DNA of 56,793 bases, from assembly GCF_023051175.1 (NCBI RefSeq), contig NZ_JALKII010000011.1, positions 1 through 56,793 of the forward strand, read 5' to 3'. Positions 1-8,340 of the stretch are shown here, in pieces (the stretch's first letter is position 1; every line of letters starts with the position of its first letter). The translations under genes were made by a program, and so were the position numbers. The DNA comes from Alcanivorax quisquiliarum. GTDB lineage: Bacteria; Pseudomonadota; Gammaproteobacteria; Pseudomonadales; Alcanivoracaceae. A model generated the notes under the pieces. It saw only the letters and a program-made list of their open reading frames with translations, did no database searches and was not told the DNA's origin.

Positions 1-62
1 TGCTCTGTAGCCGAATAAACTTACACCCGACACAGAACAGGTCCCACACGTTTGTCTGCCTG

Positions 63-99
63 ATTGTTAAAGAGCGCTTCGCTTCGAGGCTGGGCCTCG
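63..99 (-). promoter_or_regulatory. rRNA leader with boxB hairpin and boxA antitermination element
   Basis: Read on the minus strand, a boxB-like hairpin CGAGGC-CCA-GCCTCG (85-99) is followed by GCTCTTTAACAAT (63-75), the boxA recognised by the NusB/NusE complex. The next bases, with CAGACAA and GTGTGGG, resemble the E. coli rrn leader after boxA. The 16S 5' end itself is not in the window. In Pseudomonas aeruginosa an rRNA operon also lies beside tyrZ, which fits. Confidence 0.85.
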
Positions 100-113
100 T
101 CGAGAGAGCGGCC

Positions 114-141
114 ATTCTACTCATAGCCCGCCCCCTGTCAA
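114..141 (-). promoter_or_regulatory. rRNA operon sigma-70 promoter
   Basis: On the minus strand a perfect -35 TTGACA (136-141) is separated by 16 bp from TAGAAT (114-119). A GC-rich discriminator (GGCCGC) follows and an A-rich stretch precedes it. Strong core elements with a GC-rich discriminator are typical of stringently controlled rRNA promoters. Transcription would start near 107 and run off the left edge toward 16S rRNA. The rRNA assignment rests on the antitermination leader just downstream. Confidence 0.8.
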
Positions 142-207
142 ACACTTTCTTCAGCTTTCTTTCAGAATACATCAAAACGGCCAAATACCGACCAATTCGG
201 CCAATAT

Positions 208-1428
208 TCAGACTATACGGACTCGGGCGATCTTCTTCTTGCCCGCCTGAATAACATAAACCTGCCCCCGCTGAAGCACCAGCCCCGGATCGGCGGCGGC
301 CCCATCCACGGCGGCCCCATCCACGTAGACCGCGCCACGCGCCAGCACATCCTTGGCCGCCTTGCCATTTTGCGCCAGCCCGGCCTGGCGCAACGCGTCG
401 AGCAGCCGCATTCCTTCCTCTTCTGCCTTCAGCTCTACCTCCGGCAGATTCTCGGGAATCTCCCCCAGCGCGATCTGGTTGCCCGCCGAGCGAGGCGCCG
501 CCGCAGCGGCTGCAGCGTCGTGAAAACGGGTAATCAGCTCTTCCGCCAGTGCTTTCTTGGCCTCTTGCGGGTTGCCGGCGGCGTCGGCGTCGGCCTTCAA
601 GGCCGCCACCTCGTCCAGGCTGCGCAGGCTCAGCAACTCGAAATAGCGCCAGACCAGCTGATCCGGCACCGAGAGCAGCTTGCGGTACATGTCACCAGGC
701 GCGTCGGTCACACCTATATAGTTGCCAAGCGACTTGGACATCTTCTGCACCCCGTCCAGTCCCTCCAGGATCGGCACGGTAATACATACCTGGGGCTCCT
801 GGCCGTAATGCTTTTGCAGGGTGCGCCCCATCAACAGGTTGAACTTCTGGTCGGTGCCACCAAACTCCACATCCGCCTTCAAGGCCACTGAGTCATACCC
901 CTGAATCAGCGGATACAGGAACTCGTGAATGGCAATCGGCTGACCTGACTTGTAGCGCTTGTCGAAATCATCCCGCTCCAGCATGCGTGCCACGGTGTAC
1001 TGACCAGCGAGCCGGATCATGCCGGAGACGCCGAGCTGATCCATCCATTCGGAATTGAAGCGCACCTCGGTCCTGGCCGGGTCGAGAATCTTGAACACCT
1101 GCTCTTTATAGGTCTCGGCGTTGGCCAGCACCTGCTCGCGGGTGAGCGGCGGGCGGGTTGCGCTCTTGCCGCTGGGATCCCCGATCATGCCGGTGAAATC
1201 ACCGATCAGGAACACCACCTGATGGCCCAGATCCTGAAACTGGCGCAACTTGTTGATCAGCACCGTGTGCCCGAAGTGCAGATCCGGCGCAGTAGGATCG
1301 AAGCCTGCCTTGATGCGTAACGGGCGCCCTGATTTCAGCTTGCGCCGCAAATCCTCTTCTAGGATGATCTCTTCCGTGCCTCGGCGAATGACCGCCAGCG
1401 TCTGCTCCAGAATATCCTGATCGGCCAT
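208..1428 (-). CDS. tyrS: Tyrosyl-tRNA synthetase (TyrZ-type)
   Basis: Cytoplasmic class I aminoacyl-tRNA synthetase that charges tRNA-Tyr with tyrosine. The 406-residue product has the class I signature HFGH at about residues 51-54 in the context [13 protein letters not shown], which marks the TyrZ-like subgroup. KMSKS lies at about 229-233, and a C-terminal S4 RNA-binding domain runs from about 343 to the end. The open frame extends upstream to 1614. The ATG at 1428 was chosen because AGAGGT precedes it and the extra N-terminal residues are not family-like. The S4 domain holds an exact 15-bp in-frame tandem duplication that gives [10 protein letters not shown]. The gene is divergent from the M23 peptidase gene and ends just before the rRNA promoter. 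Confidence 0.96.
   Translation of the reverse strand: MADQDILEQTLAVIRRGTEEIILEEDLRRKLKSGRPLRIKAGFDPTAPDLHFGHTVLINKLRQFQDLGHQVVFLIGDFTGMIGDPSGKSATRPPLTREQVLANAETYKEQVFKILDPARTEVRFNSEWMDQLGVSGMIRLAGQYTVARMLERDDFDKRYKSGQPIAIHEFLYPLIQGYDSVALKADVEFGGTDQKFNLLMGRTLQKHYGQEPQVCITVPILEGLDGVQKMSKSLGNYIGVTDAPGDMYRKLLSVPDQLVWRYFELLSLRSLDEVAALKADADAAGNPQEAKKALAEELITRFHDAAAAAAAPRSAGNQIALGEIPENLPEVELKAEEEGMRLLDALRQAGLAQNGKAAKDVLARGAVYVDGAAVDGAAADPGLVLQRGQVYVIQAGKKKIARVRIV
295..324 (-). repeat. 15-bp exact tandem duplication inside tyrS
   Basis: The unit GGCGGCCCCATCCAC (plus strand) occurs twice without interruption. It is in frame and encodes a duplicated VDGAA in the S4 domain of TyrRS. A replication-slippage origin is likely. 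Confidence 0.9.
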
Positions 1429-1753
1429 GCCTACCTCTTTATATACAGCCGGTTTGATTTTGCAGGCCAACATAGCTGCCCTGCTGCGCCTGGAAATGCG
1501 CCTATATATGGACACGCCGCCACGCTGCGCGGCGGCCGGCACCCTGATACGCGCCCGGCACTCGTGATTGTCGCCTGAGAAATATCGCCTGCAAGCTTCG
1601 TCAGCTTGCAACATCTGGTAAAACGGCCGCGTATTGTAGCACTTGAATGCCCTGGGGAAAGGCGGTTATCTTCTGATCTGGAGATTCCCAGTTCCTCGAC
1701 TTTTCCGGGGGTTACGTAAACAAGCTAACAAACCACCTAATATGGGATTCGTT
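1429..1753. other. Divergent intergenic region between tyrS and M23 peptidase gene
   Basis: This 325-bp spacer must hold both promoters. The clearest element is a minus-strand TACAAT at 1633-1638 that could be a tyrS -10, but it has no convincing -35 and would leave a leader of about 200 nt. A TGTATATAA stretch just upstream of the tyrS ribosome-binding site is an alternative. No convincing promoter was found for the plus-strand gene. Confidence 0.4.
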
Positions 1754-3082
1754 ATGACCCGATTAGTGCAGCTGGTGCGCTGTTTCCCTCGGGGCCACCT
1801 GCTGGCCTGTTTTGCTCTGGTCGCCATCCTTGGCACAGCGCTTTTTTCACTTGCCGATACGCAAGCCGGCTCCGACACGGCAACCGTCGCCCCCCGCCCT
1901 CTTGAGTTACCCGCCCCGACACCGCGCCTGCAAGCAGAGGTACCTTCCACAGCTCAGGCTCCGGCGGCGCCGGTATGGGATTGGCGGGAGCTGACCGTCG
2001 CCTCCGGCGACACACTCTCCGGGTTGCTGCAAGGGGAAGGAGTCACGCCGGGAGATGTGCACCGGCTGGTCACCGCAGATGATCGCCTGAAAACACTGAC
2101 ACGGATTCGCCCCGGCGATGTGTTACGCGTCGCGCTGGATGAAGACGGCAAACTGGTCGCACTGGAGCACAAGGTCAGCCTGATCGAATCGCTTCATGCC
2201 GAGCTGACCGAAGAGGGCTGGCAGGTTACCGAGCAGGTGCGCGAGTTCGAGCGCCAGATGCGCTACGCCGAAGCCACCATCACCGACTCGCTGTTTCTCT
2301 CCGCGCAACGCGCCGGCCTGACCGACAACATGATCATGCAGCTGGTGAATATTTTCGCCTGGGACATCGACTTTGTACTTGATATACGCGCCGGCGATTC
2401 CTTCAAGGTCTTGTATGAAGAGCTGTTTCTGGACGGTGAGAAGGTCGGCGTCGGCAATATTGCCCTGGCGGAATTCAATAACCGCAGCCGCAATCTGACC
2501 GCTTACCGCTATGAAACCAGTGCGGGGGATGTCGAGTTTCTCGACACCAATGGCAATTCGTTACGCCGCGCCTTTATTCGCACCCCGGTGGAATTTGCAC
2601 GCATCAGCTCACGCTTCAATCCCAATCGCCGCCACCCGGTTCTCAATACCATCCGTGCGCATCGCGGCGTGGATTACGCCGCACCCACCGGCACCCCGAT
2701 TCGCGCATCCGGCGATGGCCGCGTGGAGTTCGTCGGTGTAAAGGGTGGCTACGGCAACACGGTGGTGATCCGGCATGGCCAGCAGTACAGCACCCTTTAT
2801 GCCCACATGCACCGCTTTGCCAGCGGCATCCGGCCGGGCGTGCGCGTGCGCCAGGGCCAGACCATTGGCACCGTGGGCATGACTGGCCTTGCTACCGGCC
2901 CCCACCTTCACTATGAGTTTCTGGTCAACGGCGTGCACCGGGACCCACTCACGGTGCAACTGCCCAAAGCGCAGGGCGTATCAGATCAGGAGCGCCAGCA
3001 ATTTCTGGTTTATGCGAACCGTCTGCGCAACCAGATGGCCCTGCACGCCGAGGCATTTACACTTGCCCAGAACTTCCACTGA
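1754..3082 (+). CDS. M23 family murein endopeptidase (MepM-like)
   Basis: Predicted envelope peptidoglycan D,D-endopeptidase that cuts cross-links during wall growth. The 442-residue product starts with a basic N-terminus and a hydrophobic segment at about residues 15-34 (signal anchor). A LysM/OapA-like region (about 77-140) with TVASGDTLSGLL and RIRPGDVLRV follows, then a C-terminal LytM domain. Zn ligands and catalytic histidines are visible: HRGVD (303-307), LYAHMH (349-353) and GPHLHYE (382-388). The start is uncertain. ATG 1754 is used, with ATG 1742 and an upstream start at 1643 as alternatives, and none has a strong ribosome-binding site. The next gene, anmK, overlaps its 3' end, which couples wall cleavage to anhydro-MurNAc recycling. 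Confidence 0.88.
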   Translation: MTRLVQLVRCFPRGHLLACFALVAILGTALFSLADTQAGSDTATVAPRPLELPAPTPRLQAEVPSTAQAPAAPVWDWRELTVASGDTLSGLLQGEGVTPGDVHRLVTADDRLKTLTRIRPGDVLRVALDEDGKLVALEHKVSLIESLHAELTEEGWQVTEQVREFERQMRYAEATITDSLFLSAQRAGLTDNMIMQLVNIFAWDIDFVLDIRAGDSFKVLYEELFLDGEKVGVGNIALAEFNNRSRNLTAYRYETSAGDVEFLDTNGNSLRRAFIRTPVEFARISSRFNPNRRHPVLNTIRAHRGVDYAAPTGTPIRASGDGRVEFVGVKGGYGNTVVIRHGQQYSTLYAHMHRFASGIRPGVRVRQGQTIGTVGMTGLATGPHLHYEFLVNGVHRDPLTVQLPKAQGVSDQERQQFLVYANRLRNQMALHAEAFTLAQNFH

Positions 3083-4163
3083 CGGCCTTTTCATTGGTCT
3101 GATGTCAGGCACCAGCGCCGACGCCATTGACGCGGTGCTGGTGCAGATCGACGCCAACCGCTGCCACCAGCTCGCGCACACCAGCCTCGCGCTGGACGAT
3201 GCCACCCACGATGCCATTCTTGCCCTGAATGGCAGCGGCCCGGATGAGATCGAGCGCCTGGGTGCACTGCATGTGCACCTCGGCGAGCGCTTTGCCGAGG
3301 CCGCTCAGGCTGTGCTGGCACAGGCCGGCCGGCCATCCTCCGATATCATTGCCATAGGCAGCCATGGCCAGACGTTACGCCATCGCCCGGCCATCGGTTT
3401 CAGCCTGCAAATCGGTAGCGCGGATATCATTGCTGCCCGTACCGGCATCACCACCATTGCCGATTTCCGCAATCGCGATATTGCACTGGGCGGCCAGGGC
3501 GCACCGCTGGTGCCCCGTTATCATCAGGCCATGCTGGCACAACAGGGAGAGCGCCGGGCGGTGGTCAATATAGGCGGGATGGCCAACGTCACACTGCTCG
3601 ACGGCGGCAAACTGGTGGCAGGTTTCGATACTGGGCCGGGGAATGTGCTGCTGGATCTGTGGTGCCGCCAGCACACCGGCGCGCGCTTTGATCGCGACGG
3701 CGCATGGGGCGCCGAGGGCCAGCCGCTGGCGCCGCTGCTCCAACGCTTGCTGGATGAGCCTTATTTTCGGCTCCCCCACCCCAAAAGCACTGGCCGCGAA
3801 TTGTTTTCCGCAGGCTGGCTTGCGGCACGCCTGCATGGCAGTGAGCGGCCAGAAGATGTGCAAGCCACACTCGCAGCCTTTACAGCACACACCGTCGCTG
3901 ATGCGGTGGCGCATTTTTCGCCGGACAAAGTGCTTGTGTGCGGCGGCGGCGTCTTCAATCGACAATTGATGGCAGCGCTGGCAACCACTCTGCCGGGGGC
4001 AGCCGTCCACAGCACCGCCGAGCAGGGCCTGGATCCGATGACAATCGAAGCCAGCGCCTTCGCTTGGCTGGCATGGGCGCACCTTAATGGCGTCGCCGGC
4101 AACGCGCCGCAAGTGACGGGCGCCCGCCGTGACACCATCCTCGGAGCCTGCTACCCGGCCTGA
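3063..4163 (+). CDS. anmK: Anhydro-N-acetylmuramic acid kinase
   Basis: Cytoplasmic kinase that converts anhydro-MurNAc to MurNAc-6-phosphate in cell-wall recycling. The family phosphate-binding motif GLMSGTSADAIDAV is near the N-terminus. GSHGQTLRH, DFRNRDIALGGQGAPLVP, NIGGMANVT, FDTGPGNVLLD and VCGGGVFN follow in the usual order. The first ATG in frame lies inside the conserved motif, so the true start must be upstream. TTG at 3063 gives MPRTSTDGLFIGLMSG, has GAGG nine bases upstream, and yields 366 residues, close to the usual 370. It overlaps the M23 gene by 20 bp, which suggests translational coupling. The open frame extends to 2889, but that part is out-of-family sequence. Confidence 0.93.
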   Translation: MPRTSTDGLFIGLMSGTSADAIDAVLVQIDANRCHQLAHTSLALDDATHDAILALNGSGPDEIERLGALHVHLGERFAEAAQAVLAQAGRPSSDIIAIGSHGQTLRHRPAIGFSLQIGSADIIAARTGITTIADFRNRDIALGGQGAPLVPRYHQAMLAQQGERRAVVNIGGMANVTLLDGGKLVAGFDTGPGNVLLDLWCRQHTGARFDRDGAWGAEGQPLAPLLQRLLDEPYFRLPHPKSTGRELFSAGWLAARLHGSERPEDVQATLAAFTAHTVADAVAHFSPDKVLVCGGGVFNRQLMAALATTLPGAAVHSTAEQGLDPMTIEASAFAWLAWAHLNGVAGNAPQVTGARRDTILGACYPA

Positions 4164-4194
4164 AGCCGGCGCACGCTACCAAGATGAGCTCACC

Positions 4195-4425
4195 ATGACC
4201 GAATCGGAAAATACCCGCAACGAGCTGCTCAGCGCCGTCAATCAGATCATGCCTTATGGCAAGTATGCGGGCCGCAAATTGCTGGAGCTGCCCGAGCCTT
4301 ACCTGGTCTGGCATCACAGCAAGGGCTTCCCGGAGGGCCGCCTGGGCCGGCAACTGGCGCTGATCTACGAGATCAAACTCAACGGGCTGGAGGAAATGCT
4401 GGCACCTTTGCTGCAAACCCCCTGA
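4195..4425 (+). CDS. DUF3820 / putative quorum-sensing-regulated virulence factor family protein
   Basis: Small 76-residue cytoplasmic protein with the hallmark MPYGKYAGRKLLELPEPYLVW followed by FPEGRLGRQLALIYEIKLNGL, typical of the DUF3820 family. Biochemical function is unknown. ATG 4195 was chosen over an upstream in-frame start at 4129 because the homologous region begins shortly after it and GATGAG precedes it. It lies 31 bp after anmK on the same strand and is probably co-transcribed. It ends at a convergent hairpin. Confidence 0.8.
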   Translation: MTESENTRNELLSAVNQIMPYGKYAGRKLLELPEPYLVWHHSKGFPEGRLGRQLALIYEIKLNGLEEMLAPLLQTP

Positions 4426-4445
4426 TGGTTAACGCGAGTGATCAA

Positions 4446-4467
4446 CGCGAGGGCGCACGCCCCCGCG
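4446..4467. terminator. Hairpin between convergent genes, possible bidirectional terminator
   Basis: CGCG-A-GGGC, loop GCAC, GCCC-C-CGCG forms eight pairs with one A/C mismatch. It lies between the stop of the DUF3820 gene and the stop of the minus-strand oxidoreductase. No U-run follows on either side, so termination is only suggested. Confidence 0.4.
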
Positions 4468-4479
4468 CCAGCAAAACCA

Positions 4480-5451
4480 TTAAGGAGTGACGACAATCTT
4501 GCCGATTGAGCGCCGCTCAAACAGCGCCCGGAAGGCCTCCCCTGCATCTGCCATGGCATAAACATGATCCGGTGCGGTCTTGAGTTTGCCGGCGAGCGTC
4601 CACTCCACCAGCTGGCCGATCACTGGGGGCACCACGGCCGGGTTGGCCATGACTTCACCGCCCCAGTTGACGCCGATAATCGAACAGCGCTTCAACAACG
4701 GCAGGTTAAGCGGTATGCGCGCAATGCCGGTGACAAAACCGACCACCAGATAGCGTCCGCCGGGTGCCAGCAGCCGCAGTGCCGGTTCCGCCATGTCGCC
4801 GCCGACCGGGTCATACACCACATCCACACCGGCGCTGCCGGCAATAGCCTTTGCTTCCTTGCGCCAGTCTTCGCGCGTGTAATCGACCACCGCATCCGCC
4901 CCCGCTTCAAGGCAACGCTGGCGTTTTTCTTCAGTGGAAGCACAGGCAATCACCCTGGCACCAAGGGCTTTTCCAAGTTCGATAGCCGTGGAGCCAGTGG
5001 TGCCGGAAGCACCCAGCACCAGCAGGGTTTCGCCCGCTTTCAGATTGCCGCATTCACGCAGGCCGTACAGGCCAGTGGCATAGGCGATAAAGAAATTGGC
5101 GGCATCCAGCAGTGGCACATCTTTCGGCAGTCTGACGCAGGATTGCGCCGGCAGAGTCACTTTTTCCGCCAGCCCGCCCAGCAGCGCGAAAGCGACCACG
5201 TGATCTCCCGGTGCCAGAGCCGTCACGCCCTCTCCCACCTCGTGCACCACGCCGGCGACGGAGCTGCCGGGCACAAACGGCAACGGCGGGCGAATCTGAT
5301 ATTCACCCTTGACGAGCAAGCCGTCGAAATAGCCAATACCAACGCCGGCCATCTCCAGCATGACTTCCCCTTTGCCGGGGGAGCGTTCGGGAATATCAGC
5401 GACCTTCAAGGCCGAGGGGTCAGAAAAAGCTTCCACTTGCAGGGCACGCAT
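4480..5451 (-). CDS. NADPH:quinone oxidoreductase family protein (zinc-free MDR)
   Basis: Medium-chain dehydrogenase/reductase of 323 residues. It has an N-terminal GroES-like domain (LPFVPGSSVAGVVHEVGEGV) and a Rossmann nucleotide-binding domain with GASGTTGSTAIELGKALGARVIA, the quinone-oxidoreductase form. The catalytic-zinc ligands of alcohol dehydrogenases are absent, which fits the QOR/crotonase-like subgroup. The substrate cannot be inferred. ATG 5451 was chosen because AGAGGTGGCC precedes it; the GTG two codons upstream overlaps that ribosome-binding site. It is transcribed toward the DUF3820 gene and is separated from erpA by about 100 bp. Confidence 0.87.
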   Translation of the reverse strand: MRALQVEAFSDPSALKVADIPERSPGKGEVMLEMAGVGIGYFDGLLVKGEYQIRPPLPFVPGSSVAGVVHEVGEGVTALAPGDHVVAFALLGGLAEKVTLPAQSCVRLPKDVPLLDAANFFIAYATGLYGLRECGNLKAGETLLVLGASGTTGSTAIELGKALGARVIACASTEEKRQRCLEAGADAVVDYTREDWRKEAKAIAGSAGVDVVYDPVGGDMAEPALRLLAPGGRYLVVGFVTGIARIPLNLPLLKRCSIIGVNWGGEVMANPAVVPPVIGQLVEWTLAGKLKTAPDHVYAMADAGEAFRALFERRSIGKIVVTP

Positions 5452-5555
5452 GGCCACCTCTTGTTATCGAACGAAGGGTGCATGCAGGGTAAGCAGCCGG
5501 GCGGGCTCGCGCAATGACGCCGTGTCTGAATCGCGAGCCGCCATGGGCAGGAAGG

Positions 5556-5894
5556 TCAGATTGAAAAGGAAGAGCCGCAGCCACAGGTCGAGGTGGCATT
5601 GGGGTTTTGAACCACGAAACGTGCGCCCATCAGCCCCTGATCGTAATCGATCTCCGATCCGGCCAGATACTGGATGCTCATGGCGTCGATCAGCAACGAG
5701 ACATCCCCGTTCTCGACCACGGTGTCATCCTCCTTCACTTGCTCATCGAAAGTGAAGCCATAGGAAAACCCGGAACACCCACCGCCAGTGATATACACGC
5801 GCAGCTTCAGTGCCGGGTTGCCTTCTTCGTCACGCAGATCGCGCACCTTGGCGGCCGCACGATCGGTGAAATTCATTACCAAGCTATCAGTCAT
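5556..5894 (-). CDS. erpA: A-type iron-sulfur cluster carrier ErpA
   Basis: A-type carrier that delivers Fe-S clusters to apoproteins, including those of respiration and isoprenoid synthesis. The 112-residue product contains [19 protein letters not shown] and ends in [14 protein letters not shown], giving the three conserved cysteines (one in GGCSGF, two in CGCG). Length and motifs match E. coli ErpA closely. It is last in the minus-strand run argC, DUF6776, bactofilin, erpA, but it has its own upstream operator of the IscR type, so iron-sulfur status probably regulates it independently. Confidence 0.96.
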   Translation of the reverse strand: MTDSLVMNFTDRAAAKVRDLRDEEGNPALKLRVYITGGGCSGFSYGFTFDEQVKEDDTVVENGDVSLLIDAMSIQYLAGSEIDYDQGLMGARFVVQNPNATSTCGCGSSFSI

Positions 5895-5934
5895 TTGAGC
5901 AACAACACCTGCATCATCATGCCCAAATGGTCAG

Positions 5935-5959
5935 ATACCTGACTATTATAGTCAAGTAT
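5935..5959 (-). promoter_or_regulatory. IscR type-1 operator with overlapping -10 for erpA
   Basis: Read on the minus strand, the 25-bp site starts with ATA-C-TT, has GACT and AGTC half-sites around an A/T-rich centre, and ends AGG-TAT. It agrees at every position with the E. coli type-1 IscR consensus as I recall it (ATA-S-YY-GACT-R-WWW-Y-AGTC-RR-S-TAT). A TATAAT (5945-5950) lies in its centre and could be the erpA -10, although no good -35 was seen. The site overlaps the last codons of the bactofilin gene and sits about 40 bp upstream of the erpA start. IscR control of erpA is known in E. coli; here it is inferred. Confidence 0.8.
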
Positions 5960-6386
5960 TGGCCTCGCTGGCGGCGGCCGGAGTCGGCTCCGCCTTCTTG
6001 CCAGGGGCGGGCAAATGCTTGGGCTCACCCTGGCGTACCAGCTTGCCATTGACCTGGGCGCCTACCACCATTTCGATCAGATTATAGTAGACGTTGCCTT
6101 CGATCACTGCCTTTTCAGCCAGCTCCAGCTTGCCGGTGGCGTGCACATCGCCCTCGACGCGGCCATTGATGACGATATCCGGCACACGAATCTCGCCCTT
6201 CACCGCACCACTGTCGCCCACCACCAGCCGGCCTCCGTCGGTGCCCACCGAGATGTTGCCCTCGATGCGCCCCTGCACATGCAGGCCGCCTGAAAAGATG
6301 ATATCCCCCCGAATTTCGGCGCTCGGCGCCACCAATGTATGGTTACGGTAATCTTCTCGTGCTGCTTTTCTATCCCGCCCGAGCAC
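5952..6386 (-). CDS. Bactofilin family polymer-forming protein
   Basis: Small cytoskeletal protein predicted to form a right-handed beta-helix that self-assembles into filaments at the inner membrane. The 144-residue product contains repeated beta-rungs such as GDIIFSGGLHVQGRIEGNISVG and VEGDVHATGKLELAEKAVIEGNVYY, and it ends in a proline/alanine-rich tail. GTG 6386 was chosen because AGGAGA precedes it. It overlaps the upstream DUF6776 gene by 17 bp, indicating coupled translation. Bactofilins often act in cell shape or envelope organisation, which fits the neighbouring wall genes, but its role here is unknown. Confidence 0.9.
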   Translation of the reverse strand: MLGRDRKAAREDYRNHTLVAPSAEIRGDIIFSGGLHVQGRIEGNISVGTDGGRLVVGDSGAVKGEIRVPDIVINGRVEGDVHATGKLELAEKAVIEGNVYYNLIEMVVGAQVNGKLVRQGEPKHLPAPGKKAEPTPAAASEANT

Positions 6387-7125
6387 TGTCTCTCTCCTGT
6401 AGCTGCCAACCGAATTGTCGTTCCACCCGCTGCCCCCCCCTACCGGTGGCGGCGGCTTCTACCTTTATATTCCCCGGCTGGATATCCGCCGGCACTTCCA
6501 CACTGCCGGAAAGCTCCTGCAAATAACGGAAGCGGAACCGGGTGTTGCTGGCATCCGTGCGCACAAGCTCGGCGGCGGGAATGCTGACCCGCTCGCCTGC
6601 CCGCTGTCCTTCCAGTGTCAACGTTATCGAGCCGGCGATGAAATCGCGGTTATCACCCACTTGTGTCAACACCAGGCGATAGTGATACACCCCCTCGTCC
6701 TCTGTCGGGGCGAGATCAAAGCGTTCGATGCGCAAGCCCTGCTCACCATCACCCGGCGCCATCACGTTCTTGTAAAAGGCGACCGCCTCTTCAAGCTCTG
6801 CAATCTGATCGCGCAGCCCGCGCAGCTCCTGGCGCACCTGCTCCTGCGCCTGAAACGACACTTCGCTGCTGGTGCGATGCAGCGCGAGCTCATCACGCGC
6901 CTCGCGCAGGCTGGTTTCCAGGCTGCTCACTTTCATCCGCAGGCGCTGCTGCTCGATACCTGCCCCCCAGCCGCCATTGCCCGCGCTGAAATAGCCGGCC
7001 GCAAACACCAGCGGAATAATGATGATCGCCAGCATGATGCGCTGCAGGCGCTGCTGACGTTGCCGGCGCAAATCCACCGGCACCAGTGTCATTTCACTTA
7101 CGGGGCCACGTTTTTTCTTCATCAT
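6370..7125 (-). CDS. DUF6776 family membrane protein with coiled coil
   Basis: 251 residues with a basic cytoplasmic N-terminus, one membrane segment (about residues 29-47, RIMLAIIIIPLVFAAGYF), a coiled coil (about 60-115, rich in Q/E/R heptads) and a beta-rich C-terminal domain likely in the periplasm. The family sits next to argC and bactofilin in Pseudomonas-type genomes. No enzymatic motif is visible. Its ATG shares one base with the argC stop (TAATG), and its 3' end overlaps the bactofilin gene, so the three form one coupled unit. A scaffold function together with bactofilin is plausible but unproven. Confidence 0.78.
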   Translation of the reverse strand: MMKKKRGPVSEMTLVPVDLRRQRQQRLQRIMLAIIIIPLVFAAGYFSAGNGGWGAGIEQQRLRMKVSSLETSLREARDELALHRTSSEVSFQAQEQVRQELRGLRDQIAELEEAVAFYKNVMAPGDGEQGLRIERFDLAPTEDEGVYHYRLVLTQVGDNRDFIAGSITLTLEGQRAGERVSIPAAELVRTDASNTRFRFRYLQELSGSVEVPADIQPGNIKVEAAATGRGGQRVERQFGWQLQERDSARAG

Positions 7126-8183
7126 TACGGCAGCAGCGCCGCGCCCTCCAGCCCGGCACGCTCCGGCAACCCGAGCATAATGTTCATATTCTGCACTGCC
7201 TGGCCCGAGGCGCCTTTGACGAGGTTATCAATCACGGACAAAACCACGATCACATCCCGATCCAGCGGGCGGTGCAAGGCGATACGGCAATAGTTGGCGC
7301 CCTTGACGTAGCGCGTCTGCGGATGGCTGCCGGCCGGCATGACATCCACAAACGGCTCATTGGCATAACGTTCCTCGAACAACGCCTGGATATCGGCCAG
7401 CGACAGGGTGGAATCCCGCAGTGGCGCATACAGCGTTGCATGAATGCCCCGGATCATCGGCAACAGATGCGGCACGAATGTCACCGCAACGGGATCATTG
7501 GCAATATCGGCCAGCCCCTGCTCGATTTCCGGCAAGTGCCGGTGCCCGCTGGCTCCGTAGGCATTGAAGTTATCGCCGGCTTCCGCCAGCAGCATCGGAA
7601 TCTTCGCCTGCCGACCGCCACCGCTGGCGCCGGAAGCCGCATTGGCGATCAATTGCATCGGATCGATCAGGCTGTCTTCCAGCAGCGGCAAAAAGCCAAG
7701 CTGCACGGCAGTCGGGTAACAACCGGGGCAAGCCACCAGCTGCGCATCCTTGATCTTCTCCCGGTTGATCTCGGGCAAACCATATACGGCTTGCGCGAGC
7801 AGCTCCGGGGCGATGTGCGGCTCGCCATACCACCGCGACCAGAGATCGGCATCCCGCAGCCGGAAATCCGCTGACAAATCCACCACCCGTACGCCGGCTG
7901 CCATCAGCTCCGGCATCATGCGCATGGCGACATTATGCGGCGTGGCGAAGAACACCACGTCGCACTCCGAGAGCTGCGCCACATCCGGCACGGTGAATTC
8001 CAGATCCAGATGCCCACGCAGGCTCGGGAACATATCCGCCACGGCGGTTCCGGCCTCGCTACGGGAAGTGATGCGCGCCACCTCCACCACAGGATGATTC
8101 ACCAGCAGTCGCAACAGCTCGACCCCGGTGTAGCCTGTGCCACCGACGATACCCGCCCGGAATGCCTTCGCTGCGCCACTCAT
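7125..8183 (-). CDS. argC: N-acetyl-gamma-glutamyl-phosphate reductase
   Basis: NADPH-dependent reduction of N-acetylglutamyl-5-phosphate to the semialdehyde, third step of arginine synthesis, in the cytoplasm. The 352-residue product has the Rossmann motif [17 protein letters not shown] at about 11-27, DLSADFR at 102-108, and the catalytic cysteine in [10 protein letters not shown] (Cys155). Length matches the family. The start at 8183 follows a plausible promoter at 8223-8251. It is the first gene of the minus-strand run ending with erpA and is divergent from hemJ. Confidence 0.96.
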   Translation of the reverse strand: MSGAAKAFRAGIVGGTGYTGVELLRLLVNHPVVEVARITSRSEAGTAVADMFPSLRGHLDLEFTVPDVAQLSECDVVFFATPHNVAMRMMPELMAAGVRVVDLSADFRLRDADLWSRWYGEPHIAPELLAQAVYGLPEINREKIKDAQLVACPGCYPTAVQLGFLPLLEDSLIDPMQLIANAASGASGGGRQAKIPMLLAEAGDNFNAYGASGHRHLPEIEQGLADIANDPVAVTFVPHLLPMIRGIHATLYAPLRDSTLSLADIQALFEERYANEPFVDVMPAGSHPQTRYVKGANYCRIALHRPLDRDVIVVLSVIDNLVKGASGQAVQNMNIMLGLPERAGLEGAALLP

Positions 8184-8222
8184 GATTGCCTACTCCACTC
8201 AAACCTTCGTGCAAGGGGCCGC

Positions 8223-8251
8223 ATGATAGAAAGGCCCCGCTCCGCCAGCAA
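8223..8251 (-). promoter_or_regulatory. Candidate argC promoter
   Basis: Minus-strand TTGCTG (8246-8251), 17-bp spacer, TATCAT (8223-8228). The predicted start lies about 30 bp before the argC ATG. Good spacing and hexamers support it, but there is no direct evidence. Confidence 0.55.
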
Positions 8252-8340
8252 CCCGCACGCCTACTCGGGACGCACCGCCCCGGCACTGCTATGATGCGCG
8301 CCACCTTCATAGACATGCATTTGCGCGCAGGAGCCTCACC

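Noticed and set aside
4564-5517. Plus-strand 317-residue frame opposite the quinone oxidoreductase gene
   Set aside because: Antisense to a gene with clear MDR motifs and a good ribosome-binding site.
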